In this document: positions 41,583 to 50,684 of the stretch, one piece after another | How the letters are laid out: every line of letters starts with the position of its first letter | How positions within the stretch are numbered: position 1 is the stretch's first letter | Source of the DNA: Rheinheimera mesophila | Lineage (GTDB): Bacteria; Pseudomonadota; Gammaproteobacteria; Enterobacterales; Alteromonadaceae | DNA: 64,000 nt | NCBI RefSeq assembly: GCF_000986865.1 | Contig: NZ_LAVS01000002.1 | Coordinates: 1 to 64,000 of the forward strand | Reading direction: 5' to 3' | The notes under the pieces: model-generated | Databases searched by the model: none | Told to the model about the DNA's origin: nothing | Seen by the model: the letters and a program-made list of their open reading frames with translations, nothing else | Position numbers and translations under genes: made by a program

Positions 41583-42131
41583 TCAGCGTTTAAAACGCGC
41601 CGCCAGTTGTTGTAAAGCGTGCAATTGCTGCACTATCAAGCCCTGGATCCGTTCATCTATCAGTGTGTTGTCCGCATCGAAGGTGTTGGCAAAGGCATTA
41701 CAAAAAACTTCTGGCTTGTTCACCAGATGCAAATCCAGAAACACACACACCTGACGTAAATGATACTGCGCTCTTGAGGTACCCATACCACCGCCAGAAC
41801 CAAGAATAGCGGCCACTTTACCTGCCATTAAAGCGTTGCTGGCTTCACGCGACGCCCAATCCAGTGCATTTTTCAGCGCCGGAGCTATAGAGTAATTGTA
41901 TTCAGGGCAGGCCAATAAAAAAGCATCAGCTTTGGCAAATTGAGCCAGCAGACGCTCTAAAGCGGCGGGTTTAGTGAGCAGATCCGAGTTGTAAAAAGGT
42001 ACATCAGTCAGATCTGCCAGTTCAATCTGCATGCCTTCTGGTGCATGAGCTATTGCATACTCCAATAAAGCTTTGTTGGTGGATTTCGCTCTTAAGCTGC
42101 CGCACAGAGCCAGTACTTTTAGTCCGGACAT
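41583..42131 (-). CDS. NADPH-dependent FMN reductase family protein
   Basis: 182 residues from ATG 42131 (AAGGAGA 5 bases upstream; the in-frame start at 42158 would lie before the ribosome site). Flavodoxin-like fold: LALCGSLRAKSTNKALLEYA (phosphate-binding loop), LACPEYNYSIAPALKNALDWAS (isoalloxazine region) and LGSGGGMGTSRAQYHLRQV. It belongs to the chromate/quinone reductase group. Physiological substrate unknown. A bidirectional terminator follows. Confidence 0.92.
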   Translation of the reverse strand: MSGLKVLALCGSLRAKSTNKALLEYAIAHAPEGMQIELADLTDVPFYNSDLLTKPAALERLLAQFAKADAFLLACPEYNYSIAPALKNALDWASREASNALMAGKVAAILGSGGGMGTSRAQYHLRQVCVFLDLHLVNKPEVFCNAFANTFDADNTLIDERIQGLIVQQLHALQQLAARFKR

Positions 42132-42196
42132 GAGATTCTCCTTGGTGTGAGTTTGCACTCTACACTAAGGCTGAATCGGATAGATGACAACCTGAT

Positions 42197-42706
42197 TTAA
42201 AACAAATCCGGATTTAAAAAGGGGATCATCGCCAGAATCAAGGCCTGGTGGTACACAGAGCTGCGGCTGAGTTTGTTTTGAGTCAGCAAGCCGATAGCGC
42301 CGCCTTTTTGTTTGATATTGTTTTGCTCGAACATAGTGTCCATCACATCCCCCAGTTCTTTGCCTTGTTGCAGTTGCACTAAGGCGGCAGGTGGCAACAT
42401 TAAACTGGCAGAGCGGGCTTTGCCAATCTTGCCCTGATGTTCTATCACCATCCAGGCAAAAGTAAAATCACCATCTAATCCGGCTTCAATAGCAACCCGA
42501 TAATCGGCTTCAAGCTTTGCCAGTTCTGCCACGCGGTTTATCGCACCCAATAAGGTTTCATCACTGCTCATCGGCTGATCTGCTACACCACTGGGTACAG
42601 CGATCCCTTGTACATCCAGTGCCTGATCAGGAAAAACCTCGGCAAAAGCTGAAGCCACAGCTTTGATTTTTGCCGGATTGGCGGAAGCTACTTTTATGAC
42701 TAACAT
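42197..42706 (-). CDS. yjjX: Inosine/xanthosine triphosphatase (YjjX)
   Basis: 169 residues from ATG 42706 (GAGG 5 bases upstream; GTG 42712 is in the ribosome site). Sanitises ITP/XTP from the nucleotide pool. The N-terminal VASANPAKIKAVASAFAEVF, the DQPMSSDETLLGAINRV motif, AIEAGLDG and the C-terminal KGGAIGLLTQNKLSRSSVYHQALILAM all match YjjX of E. coli (170 residues). Separate unit between FMN reductase and YebC genes on the same strand. Confidence 0.95.
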   Translation of the reverse strand: MLVIKVASANPAKIKAVASAFAEVFPDQALDVQGIAVPSGVADQPMSSDETLLGAINRVAELAKLEADYRVAIEAGLDGDFTFAWMVIEHQGKIGKARSASLMLPPAALVQLQQGKELGDVMDTMFEQNNIKQKGGAIGLLTQNKLSRSSVYHQALILAMIPFLNPDLF

Positions 42707-42740
42707 CAGCACCTCTGTTTATCAAACGCTCAGATACAAC

Positions 42741-42762
42741 AAAGGCGGCCACAGCCGCCTTT
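42741..42762 (-). terminator. Terminator-like hairpin after the YebC-family gene
   Basis: AAAGGCGGC-CACA-GCCGCCTTT, a perfect 9-bp stem with a 4-base loop, 18 bases downstream of the YebC stop. The T run is short on both strands. Confidence 0.6.
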
Positions 42763-42779
42763 ATATTCAGTATGCAGTA

Positions 42780-43481
42780 TTAACCTGCTAAACCGACGTA
42801 TACATGTTGTACGTCATCATCGGCGTCTATGGCTTCCAAAAAGGCTTCCACTTCAGCGCGGGCGGCGTCATCCAGCGTCACAGGGTTGTTTGGACGATAA
42901 ACCAGTCTGGCTGAGGTGACATTAAAACCAAAAGCCGGTAAGGCTTTGCTGACAGCGTCCAGGTCGGTAGGTTCCGTCAGGAAGATGCAATCACCTTCTT
43001 CGCCTTCTTCAAAGTCCTGAGCACCAGCTTCAATAGCGGCTACTTCCAGATCAGCGTCCGGCGTGACCGCATGGGCTACAATTTCACCTAAATATTTAAA
43101 GTCCCAGGACACAGAACCTGAACTGCCTAACTGACCTTTGCGGAACAGTACACGGATACTCTGAGCTGAACGGTTTTTGTTGTCTGTTAAACATTCAACA
43201 ATCACCGGTACCTGATGCGGGGCAAAACCTTCATACACCACAGTTTCATAGTTGGCCGGGCCATCCAGTAAACCTGCACCTTTTTTGATAGCACGCTCCA
43301 GTGTGTCCTTCGGCATCGAGGCTTTTTTCGCTGCTTCTACCGCAACACGTAATTTGGAGTTCATATCCGGGTCGGCGCCATTACGGGCTGCCACCATGAT
43401 TTCTTTCGCTAATTTAGTAAAAATACGGCCTTTGGCAGCCGATGCGTCGGCTTTATGTTTGGCTTTCCATTGAGCACCCAT
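42780..43481 (-). CDS. YebC/PmpR family transcription or translation regulator
   Basis: 233 residues. N-terminal [40 protein letters not shown], central [19 protein letters not shown] and [40 protein letters not shown]-terminal [18 protein letters not shown] are typical of YebC. The family is a DNA-binding regulator in some species and a translation factor acting at proline stretches in others. The start at ATG 43481 follows GAGAGAAG. RraB-like gene is 31 bases upstream on the same strand and probably transcribed with it. Confidence 0.93.
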   Translation of the reverse strand: MGAQWKAKHKADASAAKGRIFTKLAKEIMVAARNGADPDMNSKLRVAVEAAKKASMPKDTLERAIKKGAGLLDGPANYETVVYEGFAPHQVPVIVECLTDNKNRSAQSIRVLFRKGQLGSSGSVSWDFKYLGEIVAHAVTPDADLEVAAIEAGAQDFEEGEEGDCIFLTEPTDLDAVSKALPAFGFNVTSARLVYRPNNPVTLDDAARAEVEAFLEAIDADDDVQHVYVGLAG

Positions 43482-43512
43482 TGCTTCTCTCTCGTATCTG
43501 TATCAGTAAAAA

Positions 43513-43905
43513 TTAATGCGGGTGACCACAGTCATGGTCACAATCTTCGCCGTGTTCATCATCAAAATCGTCATCGCCGTCCTGATGTTGCATCACGCCC
43601 CAGCCATCGTTATGGCCACCAAATTTTTTGGCAAACTTATCCAGTTCAGCTTCACGTGCTGTAATGGCTGCATGCTCTGGCACCATGGTCTGATTGACGA
43701 TCAGCTCCCACTGTTCCAGATCATTAAAGTGCAGCTCTACCTCACCCTGTTGTTCAGATGCAACTAAAGCAGCCATGGCTTTTTCAGCCTGATCTTTGTT
43801 TTTAAATACCAGATAAAAATCTATGGCCAGAGGCTCAGTTAAATCTATTCCGGCGTCCATTAAGGCACGCAGCATATCGCCATTGCCGTCATCAGGAAAT
43901 TGCAT
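43513..43905 (-). CDS. RraB-like ribonuclease E regulator family protein
   Basis: 130 residues. The fold signature DMLRALMDAGIDLTEPLAIDFYLVFKNKDQAEKAMAAL, then REAELDKFAKKFGGHNDGWGVMQHQ, matches the RraB/DUF695-like domain (PF06877). The last 22 residues are Asp/His/Cys rich (DGDDDFDDEHGEDCDHDCGHPH), longer in His and Cys than E. coli RraB. RraB binds RNase E and alters the degradosome; here by inference. GGAGAGCGG precedes ATG 43905; upstream of the YebC gene. Confidence 0.82.
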   Translation of the reverse strand: MQFPDDGNGDMLRALMDAGIDLTEPLAIDFYLVFKNKDQAEKAMAALVASEQQGEVELHFNDLEQWELIVNQTMVPEHAAITAREAELDKFAKKFGGHNDGWGVMQHQDGDDDFDDEHGEDCDHDCGHPH

Positions 43906-44075
43906 GGTCCGCTCTCCACATCAGGTTAATAGGCCGACCCGGTAGGCCCAGTGCGGCAAGTGGCCGGATTATAGCAATATTTTCTGGCGTCTGGGTATGG
44001 CAATCTGGTGTTGAACTTGACCCCTCCGACAGATAGTTGCAGACTCAGCTTTTCATCACGTGCAAAATTTTAAAA

Positions 44076-44630
44076 ATGAAAATACTCTGGTTTCTGTTGT
44101 TGGGTCTCAGTGCCCCCTTGTCGGCTTGTGTGCATGCCAGTCATGGCGTTCACGGCATGGTGGTGTTGCAGGTAGATCATCAGTTGATTGCCTCTCATCT
44201 GCCTTTGCCTTTTGGCAAACATGCCCATCAGATTGTGCTTCAGATCAGCGCTGAACTGCCCGCCGAGATCCGGTTGGCATTGCAGCAAAAAAATTTAGTG
44301 ACACTGGAGCCGGAAGCTTTTGCGCTGCAAGATTTGCAGCAAGGTAAGCTGACAAGTTTTAATGCCAAACTCTATCTTGGTCATTTTGAGCGTGGTGGTC
44401 AGGCACTGGGAGACGTGAAGGTGTCAGTGCAGCGAAAACTACTGGATCAAGCTGTAGGTTCAGTGTCCGCGCGGCATCAGCCTTATCGTATTGCTTTGCC
44501 TGGCGGCGAACTGCTGGTCAATCCGATCAAAGGCGAGGGCGATGTGGATGAAATTTCATATCAGGCAAAAGGCAAGGCAGTTGAGCCTTTGTATTTTGAA
44601 CGTGCTGACTTTGCACCTCAAGCGAAGTAA
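44076..44630 (+). CDS. Hypothetical exported or lipoprotein
   Basis: 184 residues from ATG 44076; the N-terminus MKILWFLLLGLSAPLSACVHAS is a signal with possible lipobox LSAC, cleavable by signal peptidase II or I. The rest is beta-rich with ITVLQISAELPAEIRL-like strands and HFERGGQALGDVKVSVQRKLL. No family recognised. The upstream sequence has no strong ribosome site. It is followed after 6 bases by sixA, so a two-gene unit is likely. Confidence 0.62.
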   Translation: MKILWFLLLGLSAPLSACVHASHGVHGMVVLQVDHQLIASHLPLPFGKHAHQIVLQISAELPAEIRLALQQKNLVTLEPEAFALQDLQQGKLTSFNAKLYLGHFERGGQALGDVKVSVQRKLLDQAVGSVSARHQPYRIALPGGELLVNPIKGEGDVDEISYQAKGKAVEPLYFERADFAPQAK

Positions 44631-44636
44631 CTGCTG

Positions 44637-45107
44637 ATGTTGCTTTATCTGGTGCGCCATGCCACAGCACAGGACCGAAGGTTAGGATTGCCGGATCCCA
44701 GTCGTCATCTGGTGGACAAAGGCATTAAACAAAGTCTGAAGCTGGCCGAGTTTTGTCAACAACAATTACAAGCACCTGAGCTGGTGTTGACCAGTCCTCT
44801 GGTCAGGGCTGAGCAAACGGCCATGTTGTTGCATCAGCATGCCCACTGGCCAGCACCGCAAAAACAGGCCTGGCTTATTATCGACACTTTGCCGGAGGTC
44901 CAACTGAAGGCATTAACGGATCTGATGCAGCGAGGGGTAGGCACCCTCTGCTGTGTTGGGCATGAACCTGATATCTCCGCTCTGCTGGCTTTGCTGCTTC
45001 GCAGCGAGGCCGGACATTTTTACATTAAAAAAGCCTCGATTACTGCTATTGATATTCAGCCTCAACACGCTGTATTACTTTGGTCTTTGCCTGTAGCTTT
45101 GTTGTAA
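44637..45107 (+). CDS. sixA: Phosphohistidine phosphatase SixA
   Basis: 156 residues, the usual SixA size. Catalytic LLYLVRHATAQDRRLG (RHG motif as RHA), GLPDPSRHLVDKG, VLTSPLVRAEQTA and LCCVGHEPDISALLALLL (second catalytic His). SixA removes phosphate from histidines of phosphotransfer proteins such as ArcB or PTS components. Its final 46 bases overlap the convergent acpH-like gene. Confidence 0.93.
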   Translation: MLLYLVRHATAQDRRLGLPDPSRHLVDKGIKQSLKLAEFCQQQLQAPELVLTSPLVRAEQTAMLLHQHAHWPAPQKQAWLIIDTLPEVQLKALTDLMQRGVGTLCCVGHEPDISALLALLLRSEAGHFYIKKASITAIDIQPQHAVLLWSLPVALL

Positions 45108-45712
45108 CGCTCCAGTGCCAAAACTGGCTGCTGTTCTATCGCTGCCTGCTGAATAAATTGCTGTAGCTGTGGGAAAAAACTTAAAAATACCTGTTCTGCC
45201 GGTCGTTGCAATGCTGGCAATTCATCAGCCACTGCAGCAAAAGGTGCGGTAAAGCGACCAGCTAAAGCCATGCGACGTAGCGAATACTGGATCCCTGCAA
45301 GCTGCGCGTAGCTGCCAAACCAATCTTGCTCAGTCACAGCTTTACAGGTTCTGGCCATTGCCTCCGGCATCTGTGGCAGATCATGGTGCAGCTTGCAGTA
45401 CAACTGGTGTTTGTAGTCTGTAAAATCTGAATCATAAAACAGCCGCCAGTGTTTGATCAGGCAAAAGTCAAATAACATATCCAAAGCTATAGGTGCAAAG
45501 CGTCGCATTGCTGAACTAAACAGCAAACGGGCTGCTCTGACGTGCGGATGATGATCGGTAAACCAGTCCACAGCTCTGTGATTATACAAACCCGCTGCTA
45601 CCGCAGGGGGCAGCAGCTCCAGCCTGGTGCCCCGATAGAAATCGCCCAATAAATTGCCGATACGGGAGTGGGTATTGGGTTGAGCCAATAGCAGATGGGC
45701 TAAATAATTCAT
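45062..45712 (-). CDS. acpH: ACP phosphodiesterase (AcpH, DUF479)
   Basis: 216 residues; MNYLAHLLLAQPNTHSRIGNLLGDFYRG, LYNHRAVDWFTDHHPHVRAARLLF, LDMLFDFCLIKHW and FTAPFAAVADELPAL match AcpH/DUF479 (E. coli 193 residues). It hydrolyses the 4'-phosphopantetheine arm from acyl carrier protein with a metal bound by the conserved His and Asp. The last 15 codons run antisense into the end of sixA, a 46-bp tail-to-tail overlap. Confidence 0.93.
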   Translation of the reverse strand: MNYLAHLLLAQPNTHSRIGNLLGDFYRGTRLELLPPAVAAGLYNHRAVDWFTDHHPHVRAARLLFSSAMRRFAPIALDMLFDFCLIKHWRLFYDSDFTDYKHQLYCKLHHDLPQMPEAMARTCKAVTEQDWFGSYAQLAGIQYSLRRMALAGRFTAPFAAVADELPALQRPAEQVFLSFFPQLQQFIQQAAIEQQPVLALERYNKATGKDQSNTAC

Positions 45713-45830
45713 TGCACCTGGGATTTTCAGTAAAAACTAGCTGTAGTCTAAGGTAAAAAAGATGTATTTGCTGCGCTTATCCGCTATAAGTAGGTGTCTT
45801 ATAATGAAAAAATACAAAGGAACAGGTCTG

Positions 45831-46433
45831 ATGAAACAAGGGGTTGTGCTGATCGCTGTACTGGCACTTAGCGGATGTAGCAGCATTAGTCCAGAGGAAT
45901 GTCAGGTGGGAGACTGGTTTGCTATCGGCAAAACGGATGGTCAGCAGGGAATTGCCAGCAGTAAGTTTCGCAGTTATCAAAAAGACTGCGCCGAGCATGG
46001 GGTAAGCTCAGATTTTCAGGCCTATCAGCGGGGTCATGCTGAAGGGGTATTGTTGTATTGTACTTATGACGAGGGGCGCGAGTTAGGCCAAAGTGGGGGC
46101 AGCTATAATAAAGTCTGTACCGGTGCACTGGAGCCGCAATTTCGTTTAGGTTATGACCGGGGCCGGGCCTGGTATCAGGCTGAATCTGCCTTATTCAATT
46201 TACAGAAAACCTTGCAGCAAAACGCCGACACCATAGAGCGACTTGAACAACGCATTGACGATAATTCTAAACAACTGAGTGTGCTCAAAGACAAGCAGCA
46301 GAAACAACAAGTGCTGGATGAAAACCGCAATTTGCAGCAAGAGCTGCGTCAGTTAAACCAAATGCAAGGTCAGTTGCAAGCTGATTTAAAGCAGGCTGAA
46401 CTGCAGTTTAGTTTGATCCAGCAAGGTGGCTAA
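45831..46433 (+). CDS. DUF2799 lipoprotein with C-terminal coiled coil
   Basis: 200 residues from ATG 45831 (AGGA 9 bases upstream). Lipoprotein signal MKQGVVLIAVLALSGC (Cys16). Residues 20-130 form a DUF2799 domain with the repeated G-x-x-x-G turns (WFAIGKTDGQQG, YQRGHAEG, YDEGRELG, FRLGYDRGRAWYQ). The rest (about 135-200) is a Gln-rich coiled coil (NLQQELRQLNQMQGQLQADLKQ). Envelope role unknown. It precedes a second small secreted gene by 3 bases. Confidence 0.85.
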   Translation: MKQGVVLIAVLALSGCSSISPEECQVGDWFAIGKTDGQQGIASSKFRSYQKDCAEHGVSSDFQAYQRGHAEGVLLYCTYDEGRELGQSGGSYNKVCTGALEPQFRLGYDRGRAWYQAESALFNLQKTLQQNADTIERLEQRIDDNSKQLSVLKDKQQKQQVLDENRNLQQELRQLNQMQGQLQADLKQAELQFSLIQQGG

Positions 46434-46436
46434 GCC

Positions 46437-46823
46437 ATGAGATTGATCTGTGGCTTGCTCTGCACTGTGTCGCTTTTCACGCAGGCTGCGCCTTTGGATT
46501 TACTCTGGACCAGTGAAAAATTATTGATCGCCGGGCAACAAAGTCGTTTGCCACATACGCCTCAATGGCCAGCAAAACAGGCCGATCTGATTGCTTATGG
46601 TATGACGGGGGTGTTACCGCAGGGGGTAAACTGCCAGTTAGAGCTCTGGTTACAGCAAGAGTTACTGCTGAGTTTACCTTGTACTAAAGGTTATCTGCTG
46701 AAGCGTCCTGTACGTATCACCCCGGGAATGAGGCTGGAGTTGTATTTACATAACACCAACTTGTTCAGTCCCGGAGAGGAAGTGGTGTTGCGCAACAGAT
46801 TATCTTTAGACGTAACCGAATAA
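46437..46823 (+). CDS. Hypothetical small secreted protein
   Basis: 128 residues with a signal peptide (MRLICGLLCTVSLFTQAA). The mature part, LDLLWTSEKLLIAGQQSRLP, shows predicted beta-strands and two Cys (NCQLELWLQQ and LPCTKGYLL) that could form a disulfide. AAGGTGG precedes ATG 46437 and the spacing to the DUF2799 gene is 3 bases, so the two belong together. No family recognised. Confidence 0.65.
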   Translation: MRLICGLLCTVSLFTQAAPLDLLWTSEKLLIAGQQSRLPHTPQWPAKQADLIAYGMTGVLPQGVNCQLELWLQQELLLSLPCTKGYLLKRPVRITPGMRLELYLHNTNLFSPGEEVVLRNRLSLDVTE

Positions 46824-46844
46824 CCTGCTGCCCCCGACTTTCGT

Positions 46845-47711
46845 TTAGCTGATTTCAGTATCCTGAGTCAGCCAAGCCTGAGCTACCCCCGAAGTCAGGA
46901 TCAACAAAGCGCCCAGCCATTGCAGCCATGACATAGGTTCTGAAAAAAGTAACCACGCAGCAACAATAACAACAACAGGTTCGAGATAAGCAAGAGTTCC
47001 AAAGAGCCGGGTTGGTAAATGTTGAATCGCTTGTAAAGCACAGACCAAGGCGAGAAATCCCGGGAATAAACCAGCAAGGACCAGCCAGACCCATTGGTCT
47101 GCATCAGGCCAGGGGTGGCTGGCCATCAGAGGTAAAACACACAAAGCGCCCACCAACAACTGATAAAAACTTTTATGATACAGAGGCACTGTGTCTGGTA
47201 GTTTTTTGTTCAGCAAAATAAAGGCGGTGTAGGTGAGCAAAGAGGCCAGTGCATACCAAAGGCCTTGCTGTTGCTCCAGGCGGCTGTCGATCTGAAATTG
47301 CTGTAACATCGCAAAACCAAAAAACGCCAGTAGGATCAATAATAAAGTTCGCCCAGTCAGGCGCTCTGCAAACAAAAAATGGGCGAGGATGGCCGATAGG
47401 GCCGGTGCCAGATACACCAGTAAAATAGCCAGCGTCAGTGAAATGCTCTGAATGGCGGATAAAAAACACAAGATAAAACTGGCCAGCAATACACCGTTTA
47501 ACAGAACCAGTGCTGGCGGGCGTGCTGCGATGAATTTGAGTTGTCCTGTCAACGCCAAATAAAAAGCCAGAATAACGGCTCCTAAACCCAAACGGTAAAA
47601 CGTCAGACTGGCCGGATCGACCTGACTGTATCTGGCTATGACACCTATAGTACCCATCATCATAGCAGCCAAAGCGGCCAGATAAATATAACGGTAAGAC
47701 GAGACGCGCAT
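46845..47711 (-). CDS. EamA/DMT family transporter
   Basis: 288 residues from ATG 47711 (the frame is open to 47822, but residues before MRVSSYRYIYL lack transporter similarity). Ten hydrophobic helices in two EamA repeats: AALAAMMMGTIGVIARYSQVDPASLTFYRLGLGAVIL and LVLAGLFPGFLALVCALQAIQHLPTRLFGTLAYLEPVVVIVAAWLLFSEPM. The family exports metabolites such as amino acids; the substrate cannot be read off. Convergent with the small secreted gene and divergent from an esterase gene. Confidence 0.88.
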   Translation of the reverse strand: MRVSSYRYIYLAALAAMMMGTIGVIARYSQVDPASLTFYRLGLGAVILAFYLALTGQLKFIAARPPALVLLNGVLLASFILCFLSAIQSISLTLAILLVYLAPALSAILAHFLFAERLTGRTLLLILLAFFGFAMLQQFQIDSRLEQQQGLWYALASLLTYTAFILLNKKLPDTVPLYHKSFYQLLVGALCVLPLMASHPWPDADQWVWLVLAGLFPGFLALVCALQAIQHLPTRLFGTLAYLEPVVVIVAAWLLFSEPMSWLQWLGALLILTSGVAQAWLTQDTEIS

Positions 47712-47874
47712 ACCACAACCAAACCGGGGGAGAAGGCGGCCACTGTAGCTGCCAGGTGTCGCTAATTCAAGAGGAGCCGCCGGACAGTATTCTGTAACAC
47801 TTTTTATTTGGTGTTGCTCCACAGAAGATTTAGGCTAGGTAGTCAGATCCGCTATCGGCTTAAGGAGCCCGTTG

Positions 47875-48717
47875 ATGCGTCAACTTCTATTTTGTTTTAG
47901 TCTGGTCCTGCTGTTGCTCGGTTGCACTGAACCTGCAGGGCAAAGTAAAGCCTCTACCGCCTCAGCGCAAGTGACGGTCTTGAGTGAAAGCTTTCTGATG
48001 CCCGGCCTGAACCGCAGCAGGCAAGTGCGGTTGTACCTGCCGCCTGGCTATGAGAATTCAGCAAAACGTTACCCTGTGCTTTACATGCATGACGGCCAAA
48101 ACCTGTTTGATGAGGCCACAGCTTATGCCGGTGAATGGGGGGCAGATGAAATTCTGGACGAACTGGCAGCGACCGGGCAGCTTGAGTTGATTCTGGTCGG
48201 CATTGATAATGGCGCTGAAAAGCGCATGACAGAGCTCAACCCCGTGGATCACGCTGAATTTGGTAAAGCCGAAGGCAAAGCGTATCTGGAATTTATTGCC
48301 AATACAGTAAAACCTTATATCGACCGGCATTATCGCACTCTGCCCGATGTGCAGCATACAGCTATTATGGGCAGCTCCATGGGGGGGCTGATCAGTCATT
48401 ATGCGATACTGCAATTTCCGCAGGTATTTGGAAAAGCAGGGATTTTCTCACCTTCTTATTGGGCGCTCGGCGAACAGATCCACTGGTTTGAGCAACAGCC
48501 TGTTGCTGCGGATGCCCGACTGTATTTTTATATGGGAGCAAAGGAGGGAGGTCCGATGGTGCCGGATATGGCCAGACTTTATCAGGCTGTGCTGAGCACA
48601 GGCCATGCGCCGGAGCGCACCCGGTATCATCTGGTTGCGCAAGCGGAACATAACGAAGCGGCATGGCGAAATGAATTCAAAACCGCTGTGTTATGGTTGT
48701 TTAACGACAACACATAA
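47875..48717 (+). CDS. Putative esterase (PF00756), lipoprotein
   Basis: 280 residues from ATG 47875 (AAGGAG 7 bases upstream). Lipobox LLLGC (Cys18 or so). Esterase D/IroE-like alpha/beta hydrolase: VLYMHDGQNLFDEATAYAGEWG, nucleophile elbow GSSMGGLISHY, and HNEAAWRNEF with the catalytic His. IroE-type enzymes cleave ferric siderophore esters, but no siderophore genes adjoin; general esterase is the safe call. A 10-bp hairpin follows the stop. Confidence 0.88.
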   Translation: MRQLLFCFSLVLLLLGCTEPAGQSKASTASAQVTVLSESFLMPGLNRSRQVRLYLPPGYENSAKRYPVLYMHDGQNLFDEATAYAGEWGADEILDELAATGQLELILVGIDNGAEKRMTELNPVDHAEFGKAEGKAYLEFIANTVKPYIDRHYRTLPDVQHTAIMGSSMGGLISHYAILQFPQVFGKAGIFSPSYWALGEQIHWFEQQPVAADARLYFYMGAKEGGPMVPDMARLYQAVLSTGHAPERTRYHLVAQAEHNEAAWRNEFKTAVLWLFNDNT

Positions 48718-48735
48718 CAAGGCTTTTTCAGTGTC

Positions 48736-48766
48736 GGCAGACTAAAACAGCAAACCTTAGTCTGCC
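48736..48766 (+). terminator. Stem-loop after the esterase gene
   Basis: GGCAGACTAA (48736-48745) pairs perfectly with TTAGTCTGCC (48757-48766) across 11 bases. Followed by AGATAAAATTTTG, which is a poor T tract. Confidence 0.5.
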
Positions 48767-48863
48767 AGATAAAATTTTGTAATTTTTCTGTACTAAATCA
48801 ATCACCTGCCTATAGTTAACACAATACTGATCCACAGTAGATCCACGGCAACGGAGTGTGGTT

Positions 48864-50615
48864 ATGTTTGGTTTTAATTCCAATTCGGACAATATAGTCA
48901 AGGCCATTAATGCGACTCAGGCTGTCATTCAGTTTTCACTGGATGGTCGTATTGAAGAGGCCAACAGTAACTTTTTAGACCTGATGGGGTATCAGTTGCA
49001 TGAGGTGCAGGGCAAGCATCATAGTATTTTTGTGGAGCCGGGTACCGCCAATTCTTCGGCTTATCAGCAGTTTTGGGCAGATTTACGGGCAGGTAAATCG
49101 CAAACTGCAGAATTTAAACGTATTGCAAAAAGTGGCAGAGAGGTTTGGATCCGGGCCTCTTACACACCCATCATCAAAAATGGCAAAGTGCATAAGGTGA
49201 TTAAGTTTGCATCTGATGTAACAGAGCAAGTGGCAAAACAGGCCAATTTTGAGTCACAGTTACAAGCCATTCACAGAGCCCAGGCGGTGATTGAATTTGA
49301 TCTGGATGGCAAAATTCTGTTCGCTAATGCGAATTTCCTTCATTTAATGGGCTATAGCCTGAAAGAAGTCACAGGCCAGCATCATCGTATTTTTGTCGAT
49401 CCGAAAGAGGCTGCATCCGGCAGTTACAGCGATTTCTGGCGACGTTTAAAAGAGGGGCAGTATCAGACCGCAGAATACAAAAGATTGACTAAAACTGGTC
49501 AGGAGGTGTGGATCCATGCCACCTACAACCCGATCAAAGGACCTGATGGTAAAGTACTGAAAATCGTCAAATTTGCCAGCGATATCAGCCATGAAGTGGC
49601 GCAAAAAAAAGAGTTCAGGTTACTTTCTATGGTGGCCAACGAGACAGACAACGCGGTGTTGATCTCCTCGGCCGACAGACGGATCCAATACGTCAATAAA
49701 GGTTTTAGTCAGATGACAGGATATGGCCAGCATGAAGTGTTGGGCCATATTGCCAGAGAGTTTTTGGTCGGGCCTAAAACAGATCCTGTGACTAAAGAGC
49801 GGATTGAGGCCGAACTAAGCGCACCACGGGCGTTTTATGATGAAATTGAAATTCATCGCAAAGATGGTTCGTCGTTGTGGATTTCAGTGACCAGTAACCC
49901 TGTTTATGATGAACAGGGGCAACACAGCCATTACATTGCCATTCTGGCTGATATCAGCAAGGTAAAATCTTCAGCTTTGGAATATCAAATCCGCTTTCAG
50001 GCGATTAGCCAATCGAATCTGATGCTGGAGTGGAACAACCTTGGCCAACTGATGGATATCAATGATTATCCACAGCGGCAATTTAAACTGGATAACGAGC
50101 AATTCAGCCGTGCAGTGGCGGACTGGCGCAGTTTTCTGAATCAGGATCAGGCGGCCAAAGTACTGGCAGGGCAGAGCGTGGTGACGGATATTCATATTCA
50201 GGTCAATGGCAAACAGCTTGGAATTGCCGCTACCTTCTGTGCGGTTCGGGATACCTATGGTGAATTGCAAAAAATTATTATGTTTGGTGCCGATATTTCA
50301 GAGCGTCTATTGGTGGTGCAAACCAGTGATTCCGTAATGTCTGAGCTGGTGAGTTCAGGTCAGAGTATCAACAATATGGTGTCTTCGATTAATTCTATCG
50401 CCGATCAAACCAACCTGCTGGCACTCAATGCCGCTATTGAAGCCGCACGGGCAGGTGAAGCGGGACGGGGTTTTTCTGTCGTCGCCGATGAGGTGCGCAG
50501 TCTGGCGTCCAAAGCCAGTGCTTCAGCCAGTGAAATTAATTCGGTGGTAGGGAAAAATCAGTCGTTGCTCCATAGCCTATCTGCCACCTTAAATAAGTTA
50601 AATAGACGGGAGTAA
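48864..50615 (+). CDS. Soluble multi-PAS methyl-accepting chemotaxis protein (BdlA-like)
   Basis: 583 residues from ATG 48864 (GGAG 7 bases upstream). No transmembrane helix. PAS domains: 1 (about 10-120, [20 protein letters not shown]), 2 (about 130-245, [20 protein letters not shown], 58 of 110 or so residues similar to PAS 1), 3 (about 255-370, [20 protein letters not shown]) and a degenerate PAS-like 4 (about 375-490). Then a short signalling hairpin with [38 protein letters not shown] and only 35 or so residues beyond it. PAS1/2 (GKHHxIFV) resemble BdlA, which mediates biofilm dispersal in Pseudomonas. The signalling part is shorter than in usual receptors. Confidence 0.88.
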   Translation: MFGFNSNSDNIVKAINATQAVIQFSLDGRIEEANSNFLDLMGYQLHEVQGKHHSIFVEPGTANSSAYQQFWADLRAGKSQTAEFKRIAKSGREVWIRASYTPIIKNGKVHKVIKFASDVTEQVAKQANFESQLQAIHRAQAVIEFDLDGKILFANANFLHLMGYSLKEVTGQHHRIFVDPKEAASGSYSDFWRRLKEGQYQTAEYKRLTKTGQEVWIHATYNPIKGPDGKVLKIVKFASDISHEVAQKKEFRLLSMVANETDNAVLISSADRRIQYVNKGFSQMTGYGQHEVLGHIAREFLVGPKTDPVTKERIEAELSAPRAFYDEIEIHRKDGSSLWISVTSNPVYDEQGQHSHYIAILADISKVKSSALEYQIRFQAISQSNLMLEWNNLGQLMDINDYPQRQFKLDNEQFSRAVADWRSFLNQDQAAKVLAGQSVVTDIHIQVNGKQLGIAATFCAVRDTYGELQKIIMFGADISERLLVVQTSDSVMSELVSSGQSINNMVSSINSIADQTNLLALNAAIEAARAGEAGRGFSVVADEVRSLASKASASASEINSVVGKNQSLLHSLSATLNKLNRRE

Positions 50616-50643
50616 GCCTGTGCTGATACAGGCATCTATCATC

Positions 50644-50682
50644 AAAAACCGCAAGGGAGCCAGTAGCTCCCTTGCGGTTTTT
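50644..50682. terminator. Strong bidirectional terminator
   Basis: A perfect 17-bp stem (50644-50660 with 50666-50682) with loop CAGTA; core CCGCAAGGGAGC, starting with five A and ending with five T. It lies between the convergent chemoreceptor and pirin genes. Confidence 0.95.
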
Positions 50683-50684
50683 GG

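Noticed and set aside
46845-47720. Long alternative frames on the minus strand inside the EamA gene
   Set aside because: They are shifted reading frames of the transporter with no family likeness and frequent rare residues.
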